From NCBI GenBank assembly GCA_016208685.1, contig JACQXM010000006.1, positions 62,001-126,000 of the forward strand: a stretch of 64,000 nt of DNA. The letters run 5' to 3'. Every line of letters starts with the position of its first letter. Position 1 is the first letter of the stretch. Position numbers and translations under genes: made by a program. Positions 34,785 through 43,242 of the stretch are shown here, one piece after another. The notes below the pieces were generated by a model. The model was not told the DNA's origin, did not search any database, and saw only the letters and a list, made by a program, of their open reading frames with translations. The stretch comes from Planctomycetota bacterium (GTDB lineage Bacteria; Planctomycetota; Phycisphaerae; UBA1845).

Positions 34785-37103
34785 ATGCATCGGATCGCGC
34801 AGCGCACGAACGGTATGTGGCGCTGGTTGCTGCTGGCCGGCCTCCTGGTTCCCGCGCTTCATGGCCCCGCTTTCGCCAGCGACTCGCGGTCGACCACGGG
34901 AACGTCCACCGACGAACTCTGGCGCCGCAGCCTGGAGTTCGTCATTCGGGGCGACTTCCAGAAAGCAGCGGAAGCGATCCGCGAGATTGCCGGCGGCGGT
35001 CGGCTGACCACCGATGTCCGCTCCTGGCTGGACGCGTACCTGGAAAAGCAGGCGGAACGCAAGCGTCTGGACCAGGCCGACTTCGAGAAATACGTGCAAT
35101 ACGCCAAGGCCCGCGTCGAGCGCAAGGAGTACGCCTTGGCGCTGGATAAGGCGCTGCTGGCCGCCGACGTGGCCGAGGATCGCGAGGCCTTCCTCAAGGC
35201 CGACTGGCTGCAACAGCTCACCAACGACGCCCTGGCGAAAGCCGAGGAGCTGCGCAGGGATCACGATTGGCGCGGCGCCTGGCACCTCTACGCCGATCTC
35301 GCGGCGCTCTTCGAGCGCGAGCCGCGTTACGAAAAGCTGGAACGCGAAGTGCTCACCCTGCTGCGGCTGGACAACATGTTCACCGAGGACAGTCACTGGC
35401 GCGAGCGGCTCGAGAAGGTGCGCTGGGAGGACGCCGAGTCGGCGCTGGAGTGCCTTCAGCTCTATTACGTGGAACCGGTGGACTTCAAGGCGGTGGCCGA
35501 GGCCGGCCTGGAGCAGCTCCTGCTGCTGGCGGAGTCCAAGAGCGCCCGCGAGCAGTTCGAGGGCCTCAAGAACGAGGACGACCGCCGTGATTTCGAAGCG
35601 CGAGTCAAGGCCAAACTCAACCAAATTCGCGCCGCGCCTGCCCTCACCCGCAAGGAAGTGGTGGCGCACTTCGAGCGTGCCGTCAAGGACATCAACCGTC
35701 AGACGGTTCGTCTGCCCGAGGAACTGGTGGTCAGCGAGTTGATGCGCGGAGCCCTGGAGCCGCTGGACGATTTCACCACCATCATCTGGCCCGAAGAGAC
35801 GGATGAGTTCGACAAGCACACCCGCGGCGACTTCATCGGCGTGGGCATTTCCATTGTCAAGAACCGCAAGAGCGACGAGATCGAGGTGGTTACGCCCCTG
35901 GAGGATACGCCTGCCTACCGTGCCGGCATCCAGGCGGGTGACATCATCACGCACGTCAACGGGGAGAGCCTCAAGGGCTTCTCCCTCAACAAGGTGGTGG
36001 ACACCATCACCGGTCCCAAGGACACGGCAGTGACGCTCAGCGTCCGCCGCGACGGCAAGGAGCTCCAGTTCGATCTCAAGCGCGCCGTGGTCAAAATCCA
36101 GTCCGTCAAGGGCCTGCGCCGCGACCCCAACAACGAGGAACGCTGGAACCACTGGCTAGACGAAGACATGGGCGTGGGCTACATCCGGGTCACCAACTTC
36201 CAGAAGAACACCGTAGAGGACGTGGCCAACGTGCTCAGCGAGCTCGAGCCTAAGGGCCTCAAGGCGCTGGTGCTCGACCTGCGCGGCAACCCCGGCGGCC
36301 TCCTGGATTCCGCCTGGCGCATGGCGTCGCTGTTCCTCAAGCGCGGCGAGCTGGTGGTCAGCACCAAGGGGCGCGATCCCACGGAAAACCAGCAGCTTCC
36401 CGCCAGCGGCGACGGCCCCTGGTCGGAGCTGCCCGTGGCCATCCTGGTGGACGAAAGCAGCGCCAGCGCCTCCGAGATCGTCGCCGGCGCCGTGCAAGAT
36501 ACGCACCACGGCATCGTGGTGGGCGCGCGAACCTTCGGTAAGTTCAGCGTGCAGAACCTCATTCAGCTCAGTCGCTCCTCCGCGAAACTGAAGATCACCA
36601 CGGCACGGTATTACCTTCCCAGCGGCCGTTCGCTTCATCGCCTCCCCGGCTCCGACAAGTGGGGCGTGGACCCGGACATCCCGGTGCGCCTGGTGCGCTG
36701 GGAACGGTATAACCTGTACCAGATGCGCCGTGACGCCGACCTCCTCGGCCCGCCCAAGCCTGGCGCCAAGGAAGACGACGAGGAAGCGCTCGAGGAAGAG
36801 CCTGCGGCCGATAGCAAGAAAGAGGAGGACGCCGCCGATGCCAAGGCGGACAAGCCGCAAGGCGACGGCGTCCATGCCGACGCCGCGGACAAGCCCGCCG
36901 GCGAGCCTCGAACCGCCGACGCCGAGACCCCCAAGGAACCCGAGCTGCCGCCGCTGGAGCAGTCAGACGAGAACAACCGCCCCAAGGAGGATCCGCAACT
37001 GGACACGGCGCTGCTGGTGCTGCGTGCCAAGCTGCTCGGCGCATCGTATCCCAGTGTTGCCGCCGCCGAGGTCGAGGCGCGCAAGGATACCGCCCGGCCG
37101 TAA
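34785..37103 (+). CDS. Exported S41 C-terminal processing peptidase with PDZ domain
   Basis: Secreted or periplasmic protease of 772 residues. ATG 34785 has AAAGGAG six bases upstream; the upstream frame is shadow. The signal peptide ends near AFASDSRS. Residues 35-280 are helical, charged and without a known domain. The PDZ domain (about 350-440: GVGISIVKNRK, GIQAGDIITHVNGESL) is followed by the S41 catalytic core, with LDLRGNPGGLLDSAWRMA, the nucleophile region DESSASASEIVAGAVQD and the Lys-bearing GARTFGKFSVQ, giving the Ser-Lys dyad of CtpA-type enzymes. It ends in a long acidic Glu/Lys/Ala tail (about 665-730) and a short helix. The layout resembles tail-specific proteases. Substrates unknown. 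Confidence 0.85.
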   Translation: MHRIAQRTNGMWRWLLLAGLLVPALHGPAFASDSRSTTGTSTDELWRRSLEFVIRGDFQKAAEAIREIAGGGRLTTDVRSWLDAYLEKQAERKRLDQADFEKYVQYAKARVERKEYALALDKALLAADVAEDREAFLKADWLQQLTNDALAKAEELRRDHDWRGAWHLYADLAALFEREPRYEKLEREVLTLLRLDNMFTEDSHWRERLEKVRWEDAESALECLQLYYVEPVDFKAVAEAGLEQLLLLAESKSAREQFEGLKNEDDRRDFEARVKAKLNQIRAAPALTRKEVVAHFERAVKDINRQTVRLPEELVVSELMRGALEPLDDFTTIIWPEETDEFDKHTRGDFIGVGISIVKNRKSDEIEVVTPLEDTPAYRAGIQAGDIITHVNGESLKGFSLNKVVDTITGPKDTAVTLSVRRDGKELQFDLKRAVVKIQSVKGLRRDPNNEERWNHWLDEDMGVGYIRVTNFQKNTVEDVANVLSELEPKGLKALVLDLRGNPGGLLDSAWRMASLFLKRGELVVSTKGRDPTENQQLPASGDGPWSELPVAILVDESSASASEIVAGAVQDTHHGIVVGARTFGKFSVQNLIQLSRSSAKLKITTARYYLPSGRSLHRLPGSDKWGVDPDIPVRLVRWERYNLYQMRRDADLLGPPKPGAKEDDEEALEEEPAADSKKEEDAADAKADKPQGDGVHADAADKPAGEPRTADAETPKEPELPPLEQSDENNRPKEDPQLDTALLVLRAKLLGASYPSVAAAEVEARKDTARP

Positions 37104-37258
37104 GTCCCCACGCACGGGTGCCCAGCAGCTTTGGTGAAAGCGCGGGGGCGGATACCTCATATCTTCGGTATGCACGCGGGTAACCGACCGCGCCGGCAGT
37201 GGAAGCGACCCGCGCTCGCGCAACGCCGTTCGGACCGCGCTGTTGCATTTGCGACCGG

Positions 37259-37279
37259 CGTTGGTAGACTATACCAACG
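37259..37279 (+). promoter_or_regulatory. Perfect 8-bp inverted repeat, possible operator
   Basis: CGTTGGTA-GACTA-TACCAACG is an exact inverted repeat with a 5-base spacer, 187 bases upstream of the PEP-CTERM gene start. It resembles a dimeric regulator site more than a terminator (no T-tract). It is the only distinct feature of the 362-base gap 37104-37465. Confidence 0.4.
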
Positions 37280-37465
37280 TGCGCGATTCGGCGCCGCAAG
37301 GACAGACTTATCACGGTAGCGGCCAGGGTGGCGCGAGGCGGCGAACGCTCGCGCATGGTCACTCTGGGTTCATCCGGGTACGTGAGTTTCGTTCGGACAG
37401 GCTCGACCCGTAAGCGGTGGGTTTGGGTGCGGCCCAGGGCCGCCTCAGGAAGGGAGAAGAGTGCA

Positions 37466-38044
37466 ATGATCTCGCGAGTCGTGGGCGCTCGGTGCTGGAA
37501 GGTGGCGTTTCTCATTCTGGCGGCTGCGTCGCCGGCCTCCGCGTCGTTCCATCTGTGGCAGTTCAGCGAACTGTACACCAATGCCGATGGCTCGGTGCAG
37601 TTCATCGAGCTTACCACCAGCTTCGACGCGCAACAGTTCACTGCCGGGCAGCGAATCCGCGCCAGCAGCGGGCCGACGCTGCGGGACTTCGTTTTCCCCG
37701 GAAATACGCCGGCACCTACCGGCAACCACCGTCTGCTTCTGGCAACAGCCCCGTTCGCCGCGCTGCCCGGAGCCGTCGCACCGGACTTCATCCTCCCCAA
37801 CGGCTTCCTTTTCCAACCCTCGGGCATCGTGAACTTCATCGGCGCCGAGAGCCTCTCCTATACCTCACTTCCCGCGGACGGCATCCTGTCTCTAAGCCGC
37901 AACCAGACCACGGGCACAAACTCGCCCACCAATTATGCCGGACAGGTCGGGTCCATCGTGCCCGAACCGGCGAGCGTGCTGCTGGGCGCAATGGCGCTTG
38001 TCGCGACTGCCGCTTGCCGCCGCCGGCGACGCGCTACGAGGTAG
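37466..38044 (+). CDS. Secreted protein with PEP-CTERM sorting signal
   Basis: Small exported protein of 192 residues. ATG 37466 was chosen because GGGAGA precedes it and a clean signal peptide follows (VAFLILAAASPASASF); an upstream in-frame extension to 37328 is Arg-rich and unlikely. The mature part begins FHLWQFSELYTNADGSVQF and predicts as a beta-sandwich, like lamin-tail-like PEP-CTERM proteins in planctomycetes. The C terminus VPEPASVLLGAMALVATAA then RRRRRA is a textbook PEP-CTERM tail recognised by an exosortase, which is not encoded in this window. The next gene starts four bases after the stop and may be co-transcribed. Function unknown. Confidence 0.82.
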   Translation: MISRVVGARCWKVAFLILAAASPASASFHLWQFSELYTNADGSVQFIELTTSFDAQQFTAGQRIRASSGPTLRDFVFPGNTPAPTGNHRLLLATAPFAALPGAVAPDFILPNGFLFQPSGIVNFIGAESLSYTSLPADGILSLSRNQTTGTNSPTNYAGQVGSIVPEPASVLLGAMALVATAACRRRRRATR

Positions 38045-38048
38045 GCGC

Positions 38049-39092
38049 ATGCTCGACGATCCCGCGTCCGACGCAGTGTGCGGGAACGGCGCGGAGCTCA
38101 TTGACGTACCCTGCGGGCGGGAGCGCGTGTGGAACTACCCGGCCATGCGGGTGGTCATCGTCGCCTTAGCCGTCGCGCCCGCGACCAGTACACTGCTCTC
38201 CCTGCGAGGGCTGCGTATTCCGGAGTTCGCCTACCCGCTGTATGGGGTGCTCGTCGCGTTCTGCGTGTTGGTCGTCGAACGTGCGGTGCGCCGCCGCCAG
38301 GCGGCGCGATGGGAGGCCCTTCTGGCCGAACGGGCGGAGGTTACGAACCGCGACTTGCTGCTCGGGACCACCGCGACGCTTCTGCCCTTCCGATCTTTCA
38401 CGCAGGGCCTGGAGTTGGCCCGGTCGCTGGTGCGGTACGGGCGCGTGGGAGTCTCCCTGCGCGCGTGCCCGGCCGAGTTCATCGGCCCCATCGCCCCGTT
38501 CACCGTACCCTTCGAACCCGAGTTGTTGAACGAAGCCGAGGCGGCCGAGACGCTGCCTCCGCCCCCGGAGGACGCCGCATCCGAACACGCAACGCCCGGC
38601 CGGCACGCGGCCAGGCGCGGAGTCGGTCTGCGCCGAGTCAGGCGCAATGTGCAGCTCCACGGCGGTTGGCTTCTCGTGGCCCTCTTCGGTTCCATCTTCG
38701 TCATGGAGGCATGGGATTCTTATTCCCATGACCGCATAACCCCAGGCCTGGTCGTCGCGACGATCGTCCTGACCTTGGTGCTTACCAGTTTCGGCGGCCC
38801 CATGTCGGTCACGGGGCGCGACCAGTGGTTCCTTGTCCCGGGCGGCATGGTCAGACGCTCGGCGAAGCCATTTAACCGGCGGCCGCGGCTGCATTTGTTT
38901 GAACGCGCAACGAGCGCACTCGTCCTGTACTACCTGGCCGGGACACGCTGGCTGGCCGCGGTGGCGGACGCCGGGGATTCCGCCAGCGCCATGATCACAC
39001 AAGCCGAAACCGTCCTGCTGCTTCGCGCCTGGCTGAGTCCGCTTCCCCCGCCGCCGGTCCAACGGCTCAGCGACCTCGCCGCGGCAGGTTAG
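38049..39092 (+). CDS. Four-span membrane protein of unknown function
   Basis: Not recognised. From ATG 38049 it has 347 residues. Two hydrophobic spans near the start (about 33-52, MRVVIVALAVAPATSTLL; about 58-77, YPLYGVLVAFCVLVVERAV) are followed by a soluble segment with a Pro/Glu-rich linker (about 165-195), then two further spans (about 203-222 and 233-250). The C-terminal part is soluble and contains DQWFLVPGGMVRRSA, which resembles a membrane-proximal PH-like or bacterial YdbS-like strand region, but this is weak. It starts four bases after the PEP-CTERM gene. No catalytic motif is seen. Confidence 0.65.
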   Translation: MLDDPASDAVCGNGAELIDVPCGRERVWNYPAMRVVIVALAVAPATSTLLSLRGLRIPEFAYPLYGVLVAFCVLVVERAVRRRQAARWEALLAERAEVTNRDLLLGTTATLLPFRSFTQGLELARSLVRYGRVGVSLRACPAEFIGPIAPFTVPFEPELLNEAEAAETLPPPPEDAASEHATPGRHAARRGVGLRRVRRNVQLHGGWLLVALFGSIFVMEAWDSYSHDRITPGLVVATIVLTLVLTSFGGPMSVTGRDQWFLVPGGMVRRSAKPFNRRPRLHLFERATSALVLYYLAGTRWLAAVADAGDSASAMITQAETVLLLRAWLSPLPPPPVQRLSDLAAAG

Positions 39093-39254
39093 GATCGGGT
39101 GGCGTCCGCCCTTACGTTCCGCGAACGTGTCGACCGGCGGCCAGTGCGTTGGAGCGCCCCGCCCGGATGGACGGAGGATCCCCCCAGAACGTGCCAAGAA
39201 GGCGTCCACCCGGCCCTCTGCCGCGGCCGTGGAAGTATCACACATTCCATGGTG

Positions 39255-39283
39255 TTGCCACGCCTCCGGGTTTGCGTTAGAAT
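39255..39283 (+). promoter_or_regulatory. Sigma70-type promoter in the gap before the Cys-rich gene
   Basis: TTGCCA (39255-39260), 17 bases, then TAGAAT (39278-39283). The start would be near 39290, leaving a long leader of about 240 bases to ATG 39531. The gap 39093-39530 holds no gene and no riboswitch I can recognise; the leader shows no obvious conserved fold. Confidence 0.5.
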
Positions 39284-39530
39284 GAAGGCCCAATGTAGCG
39301 GCGCTTCCCATCCCGTCGGGGAACGTGCACGCCGGAGAGTTACGCATGCAAGCGCCACGCGTGCAGGCATGTCGTCACCGCTGGAGGGCCGGCTCGGCGA
39401 CCCCACGAAATCAGAACCCAACGCCGCGCATAGGGGTGTCGGTGGTGACAACGCTCGCTCGGAGCACGGCGCTTCGCTCACCTAGTCAGTCGTCGGAGCA
39501 CAAAACGGACGTTATTTTGGAGGAGCTGAC

Positions 39531-41087
39531 ATGCTTGCGAATCGGCCATCTTTTCGACCGGCGGCCGAACTGCTGGGGACGGCGCTATTGGGAATGTTCG
39601 CCAACTTGGGTGTAGCGCTGGCGGGTGACCGGAGTGTCAAGGATGCGGCAGTACCGGAGGCGTGCTGCTTTGCCCCCACCGGCTGTCTGGACCTTGAACC
39701 GGCTACGTGCGCAGGGCTGGGCGGTGTGACCCCGGTTCCTTCGACGAACTGCGCGGCGTCGAACTGTTCCTCCTCGGGTGCGTGCTGCCAAGGCGGCGCC
39801 TGTTCCGATGGACTGTCGCAGTTTATGTGCGAATCCGGCGGCGGAACGTTCCAGGGCGACGGCACGACCTGCCTTGCCGACGAAGGGCCCGGCGCCAGTT
39901 GCAGCGACGGCTTGGACAACGACTGCGACGGCTCCGCGGACTGCGCCGATCCCGGCTGCGCGGGGGCGGCGGCCTGTGTCGGTGCGTGTTGTGCATCCGA
40001 TGGCGTATGCACGGGCGGCGGCGACGCGGCTGCCTGCGCCTCCGCGGGCGGGACGTACCAGGGCAACGGCACTACGTGCACACCCAATCCGTGTCCCCCG
40101 CCCAGCGGGGCCTGCTGCACCATCGGCGGCGGCTGCGCCGAACTCACACAATCCGGTTGCGACGTCGTTCCCAACGCCGGGTGGGCCGGGCCGCTCACCA
40201 CATGCAGCGACACCTTCCCTCCCAATGAGATCCCTGGAATTGGGAACTCCTGCTGCGACGGATTGGACAACGACTGCGACGGCATGGCTGATCTGGACGA
40301 CGCCGCCGATTGCCCGCCCGACGCCTGCAGCCCGCCCGTGGAGCCGCCGTTGCCCGCCGATCCGCCCCACAATCGCGTTAAGAACCGTTATATCTCGTTC
40401 AAGCCGAATCCCGCGGACGCCGCCGACCCGCTGCGCTACAGGATCACGCGGACGTACCCGCTGCCGGCGCTCGATCTCGGCTGGGTTGGGCCGCCGGACG
40501 CGGGCGGGCTCTGCCTCGTGCTTCCGGACAGCCAGATGCCGGCCATGCGCCTGTGGACCGAAACGGTCATCCACGTCGGAGACTGCGAGATCTACCCCGT
40601 GCCCGACACCGCGAACGCGCCGCTTACCTGCTCGATCAGCGGAGCACCCTGCTCGGTCGCCTGCGGAGTTGGGCAATGCACCACAGGTAGTTTTGGTGGC
40701 GATTGCATCCCACCCCCCACTACCTACGAACTGCGGGCTACTAAGGACAACGTCGTGTACTCCGATCCGCTCGTGCTGACCACCGTGCCCCGCCCGTGCC
40801 CCAAGAAATGGGGAGATCTCGTGGGAGCGTTCGAGAATGGCGCCTGGACGCCGCCGAACGGTGTTTGTGGCACCAACGACTTCCTCGCCATCTTGCAGTC
40901 CTTCCAGGTGTTGCCGCAGCGTCCCCACGTTTCCGTGACCGACGTCGTCGGCTCGGGAATACCTGGCAAGGAGTCGTGCGTGAATAAGAGCGGGGGCATG
41001 AGCGATGTTTTCCGGATCATCAAGGCGTTCCAGGGCGAAGCGTATCCCTTCGCGACCGACCCGACGCAATGCCCGGACTGCCCGTGA
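39531..41087 (+). CDS. Secreted Cys-rich protein with KNRY and dockerin-like C-terminal module
   Basis: Exported protein of 518 residues with a strong GGAGGAG site before ATG 39531 and a signal peptide ending GVALAGD. Residues 42-240 are Cys-rich units of the form GACCxxGxC-x-GTYQGNGTTC, interleaved with SCSDGLDNDCDG calcium-type loops. The C-terminal module starts KNRYISFKPNPAD near residue 284 and has LGWVGPPDAGG and VIHVGDCEIYPVPD. It then has WGDLVGAFENGAWTPPNG and two dockerin-like helices (TNDFLAILQSFQ and MSDVFRIIKAFQGEAYPF). The subtilase at 52651-55605 has the same module. Family knowledge gives no function; anchoring or complex assembly is inferred. It converges with the EgtD-like gene. 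Confidence 0.8.
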   Translation: MLANRPSFRPAAELLGTALLGMFANLGVALAGDRSVKDAAVPEACCFAPTGCLDLEPATCAGLGGVTPVPSTNCAASNCSSSGACCQGGACSDGLSQFMCESGGGTFQGDGTTCLADEGPGASCSDGLDNDCDGSADCADPGCAGAAACVGACCASDGVCTGGGDAAACASAGGTYQGNGTTCTPNPCPPPSGACCTIGGGCAELTQSGCDVVPNAGWAGPLTTCSDTFPPNEIPGIGNSCCDGLDNDCDGMADLDDAADCPPDACSPPVEPPLPADPPHNRVKNRYISFKPNPADAADPLRYRITRTYPLPALDLGWVGPPDAGGLCLVLPDSQMPAMRLWTETVIHVGDCEIYPVPDTANAPLTCSISGAPCSVACGVGQCTTGSFGGDCIPPPTTYELRATKDNVVYSDPLVLTTVPRPCPKKWGDLVGAFENGAWTPPNGVCGTNDFLAILQSFQVLPQRPHVSVTDVVGSGIPGKESCVNKSGGMSDVFRIIKAFQGEAYPFATDPTQCPDCP

Positions 41088-41189
41088 TCGGTGACCTGAA
41101 TCGCTGAAGCGATGCGGCCGGAACCGGCGATGCGGCCACAGGAATGGGGTGCGTCGCGCGCCGCGCGGACTTCGCCCAGGGCTCCGCGC

Positions 41190-42188
41190 TCAGCGCCCGG
41201 CGAGCAGGCTGACGCTGAAGCGGCGATTGCCGTCGAACCACTGCGCTTCCACGCGCAGGCCGGCCGATTGCGCCAACTGGCGAATCTCCGCCGGGGCGTA
41301 CTGGTACGACTGCCCTGTCCGGAGCGCCTCGCCCTTGGCGAAGTCGGCGACGATGTCTGCGCGTTCGATCCAAACGCGCTGCGCCCGGTTGCTCACCAGG
41401 AACGTCCGCACCAGACCGTCGCTTTCGTCGCACTCCACGCGGTAGGCAAACGACGCCGGGTCGAACTGCCCGCCCAGTTCCTGGTTGATGCGCCTCAGCG
41501 TGTTGCGCTGGGACTCCGCCAGGAGGCCGCCTGCGTCGTCGTAGGATTGCAGCATTTCCGTGGAGGGTTTCCGCAAGTCGATCCCCAGCAACAGCCGGTC
41601 GTCCGGGCACAGGCGGCCCCGAAGAGCCCGCAGGCGGTTCGCCGCCTCCTCACGCTGATAGCGCCCGATGCCGGAAGCCATCCACGCCGCCACCACGGGA
41701 CATCGCGCCACCGCCCGCGCGAAGCGCAGGCCCTCGTCGTACTCCGCGATGATCGCGCGCACCTCCGCATCACGATGGGCCGCCGCCAACCTGGTCAACG
41801 TACCACCGCGGCGTGCGTCCGAATCGTCGATGGGCATGTACATCCGCACGCCGCAGGCCGACGCCAGCATACCAACAAGCAACTCTGCATTGCTTTGATT
41901 CCCGGGCCCGAATTCTGCCACCGCCAAGGGGCGAGGGAGCCTGGCGGTGATTGCCTTGGCGTGGATCGTGAGAATCTCCGCCTCGGCGCGGGCGAGGTGA
42001 TATTCGGGAAGCCCGTCCCCGGCGCCCGGCGGCTCGACGGCTCGGAAGTCCGAACCCAGCCGCGCCGGCAAATACTTGGGAGTGGAGGCAAGGCCCGCAC
42101 GCACTTCGCGCGCCAGATTCTCTCGCCGCCTACCGCCCATCAGATCGACCACCGTCGAACGACAGCGATGATTCGACCGAGGGAACAT
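41190..42188 (-). CDS. EgtD-like SAM-dependent methyltransferase with altered substrate site
   Basis: Related to EgtD, which trimethylates histidine to hercynine for ergothioneine. 332 residues, near family length. Shared features: LAREVRAGLASTPKYLP (25-41), LPEYHLARAEAEIL (60-73), a SAM-binding loop EFGPGNQSN (92-100), LLLGIDLRKP (199-208), YDDAGG (216-221) and RRINQELGGQFDP (232-244). Against Mycobacterium EgtD as I recall it, the WFYDAxGS segment is absent, the Asn of GSTIGN is Arg176, the Met of IEMWL is Thr262, and the Glu of TEVS is Gly292. These positions hold histidine, so a different substrate is likely. It lies 31 bases after senB. ATG 42188 was used; ATG 42140 is an alternative. 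Confidence 0.75.
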   Translation of the reverse strand: MFPRSNHRCRSTVVDLMGGRRRENLAREVRAGLASTPKYLPARLGSDFRAVEPPGAGDGLPEYHLARAEAEILTIHAKAITARLPRPLAVAEFGPGNQSNAELLVGMLASACGVRMYMPIDDSDARRGGTLTRLAAAHRDAEVRAIIAEYDEGLRFARAVARCPVVAAWMASGIGRYQREEAANRLRALRGRLCPDDRLLLGIDLRKPSTEMLQSYDDAGGLLAESQRNTLRRINQELGGQFDPASFAYRVECDESDGLVRTFLVSNRAQRVWIERADIVADFAKGEALRTGQSYQYAPAEIRQLAQSAGLRVEAQWFDGNRRFSVSLLAGR

Positions 42189-42219
42189 ACGCCCACTGGC
42201 CCGTGCGAAGAAACCGTTG

Positions 42220-43188
42220 TCAAACTTCGTCCGGCCGGCAAGCGAGTTCTGCCAGTAACCGCTTCCAACAGCGGCGCTCCCGTGCGGGTTCGACGAGCGG
42301 GCGGAGGCGGGAACACTGCGCTTTCAACGACCGGTAGAAGACGACATCATTCTCCGCACGTTCTAGCAACAATGCAAGAGCTGCAGTGTCACGAAAATGG
42401 AACAGTGCCGTGTATCCGCTTCCGAGAATGCCGGTCGATCCGGGGATGTCCGTTGATATTATCGGAACTTTTAGGGCGAGCGCCTCGGAGATCACGTTCG
42501 CACCCCCTTCAGATCGTGAACTGACCACCAGCAAACGGCATCGCGCCAGGATCCGCTGGGCGCGCCAGCGAGATACCTCGCCGAGCCAGAGGTAGCGCGG
42601 GTTTTCCCGCATCTCCGCCATCGCCCGCCGCTTCATTATCTGACTTAACGCGGCGCCGAGATGCACCACTCGAATTCGCGACCGTTCGGGTAACAACCGT
42701 GCCGCGTAGGCGGTGCGAAAGGGGTCTTTCACAGGCCGGAGATGACCCATGACGCACACGTCGAACGTGCGCCCTTGGGGCGTCGCGGCCCATGACGGGG
42801 TCGGAACGGACTGGAAAACGGTTCGGGCCTTTGCCCGGAGTCGTCGCGGGAGTTCCCGGATTGCCAGTGGCTGAAGGACGACGAGCCGGTCGGCCAGTTC
42901 CAGGGCGCGTTTTGCCCGGCGGTCGGTGTGAATGAAGCCGTAGACGTCGGTGCCGGTGAGTGCCAGGATCAGGGGCCGCGCAGGCCAGCACTCCCGAAAC
43001 CCGCGGATGGAGGGAAAGCTCTTCCGCGCGTGAAGCGCGATCAACAGATCGTACCGGCGGCGGTCGAACTCAACGGCGAGCCGTACGCGGTGGCCGAGGT
43101 CCCGCAGGATCCGAGCCCAGCGCAGCGCGGTCACACGGTTGCCGCTGCGCGAGCCGGGGGGCGCGGGAGTGACCAGGCAGATGTTCAT
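42220..43188 (-). CDS. senB: Selenosugar synthase SenB (TIGR04348-type glycosyltransferase)
   Basis: SenB joins selenophosphate to a UDP-sugar to make the selenosugar used for selenoneine and related compounds. The 322-residue protein follows the family almost throughout: ICLVTPAPPGSRSGNRVTAL (3-22), LLIALHARKSFPSIRGF, LALTGTDVYGFIHTD, ADRLVVLQPLAIRELP, CVMGHLRPVKDPFRTAYAAR, RVVHLGAALSQIM, NPRYLWLGEVSRWRAQR, SSRSEGGANVISEAL and IPGSTGILGSGY. The start is ATG 43188, as in homologues; ATG 43197 is three codons upstream. It sits 54 bases after aspS and before an EgtD-like gene. No SenA or selenophosphate synthetase (SelD/SenC) is in the window. A thio rather than seleno product cannot be excluded from sequence. 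Confidence 0.88.
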   Translation of the reverse strand: MNICLVTPAPPGSRSGNRVTALRWARILRDLGHRVRLAVEFDRRRYDLLIALHARKSFPSIRGFRECWPARPLILALTGTDVYGFIHTDRRAKRALELADRLVVLQPLAIRELPRRLRAKARTVFQSVPTPSWAATPQGRTFDVCVMGHLRPVKDPFRTAYAARLLPERSRIRVVHLGAALSQIMKRRAMAEMRENPRYLWLGEVSRWRAQRILARCRLLVVSSRSEGGANVISEALALKVPIISTDIPGSTGILGSGYTALFHFRDTAALALLLERAENDVVFYRSLKAQCSRLRPLVEPARERRCWKRLLAELACRPDEV

Positions 43189-43242
43189 CCGAACCATCGG
43201 GCGGCATGCCGCGTGGGCGCCCCGTACGTCGCTGCCCGCCGG

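Noticed and set aside
34662-36152. 496-codon open frame on the minus strand
   Set aside because: Antisense to the S41/PDZ protease, which has a signal peptide, ribosome-binding site and catalytic motifs.
41112-42524. 470-codon open frame on the plus strand
   Set aside because: It lies antisense to the EgtD-like and senB genes, is rich in Arg/Gln/His/Pro and has no domain, whereas both minus-strand products match known families.
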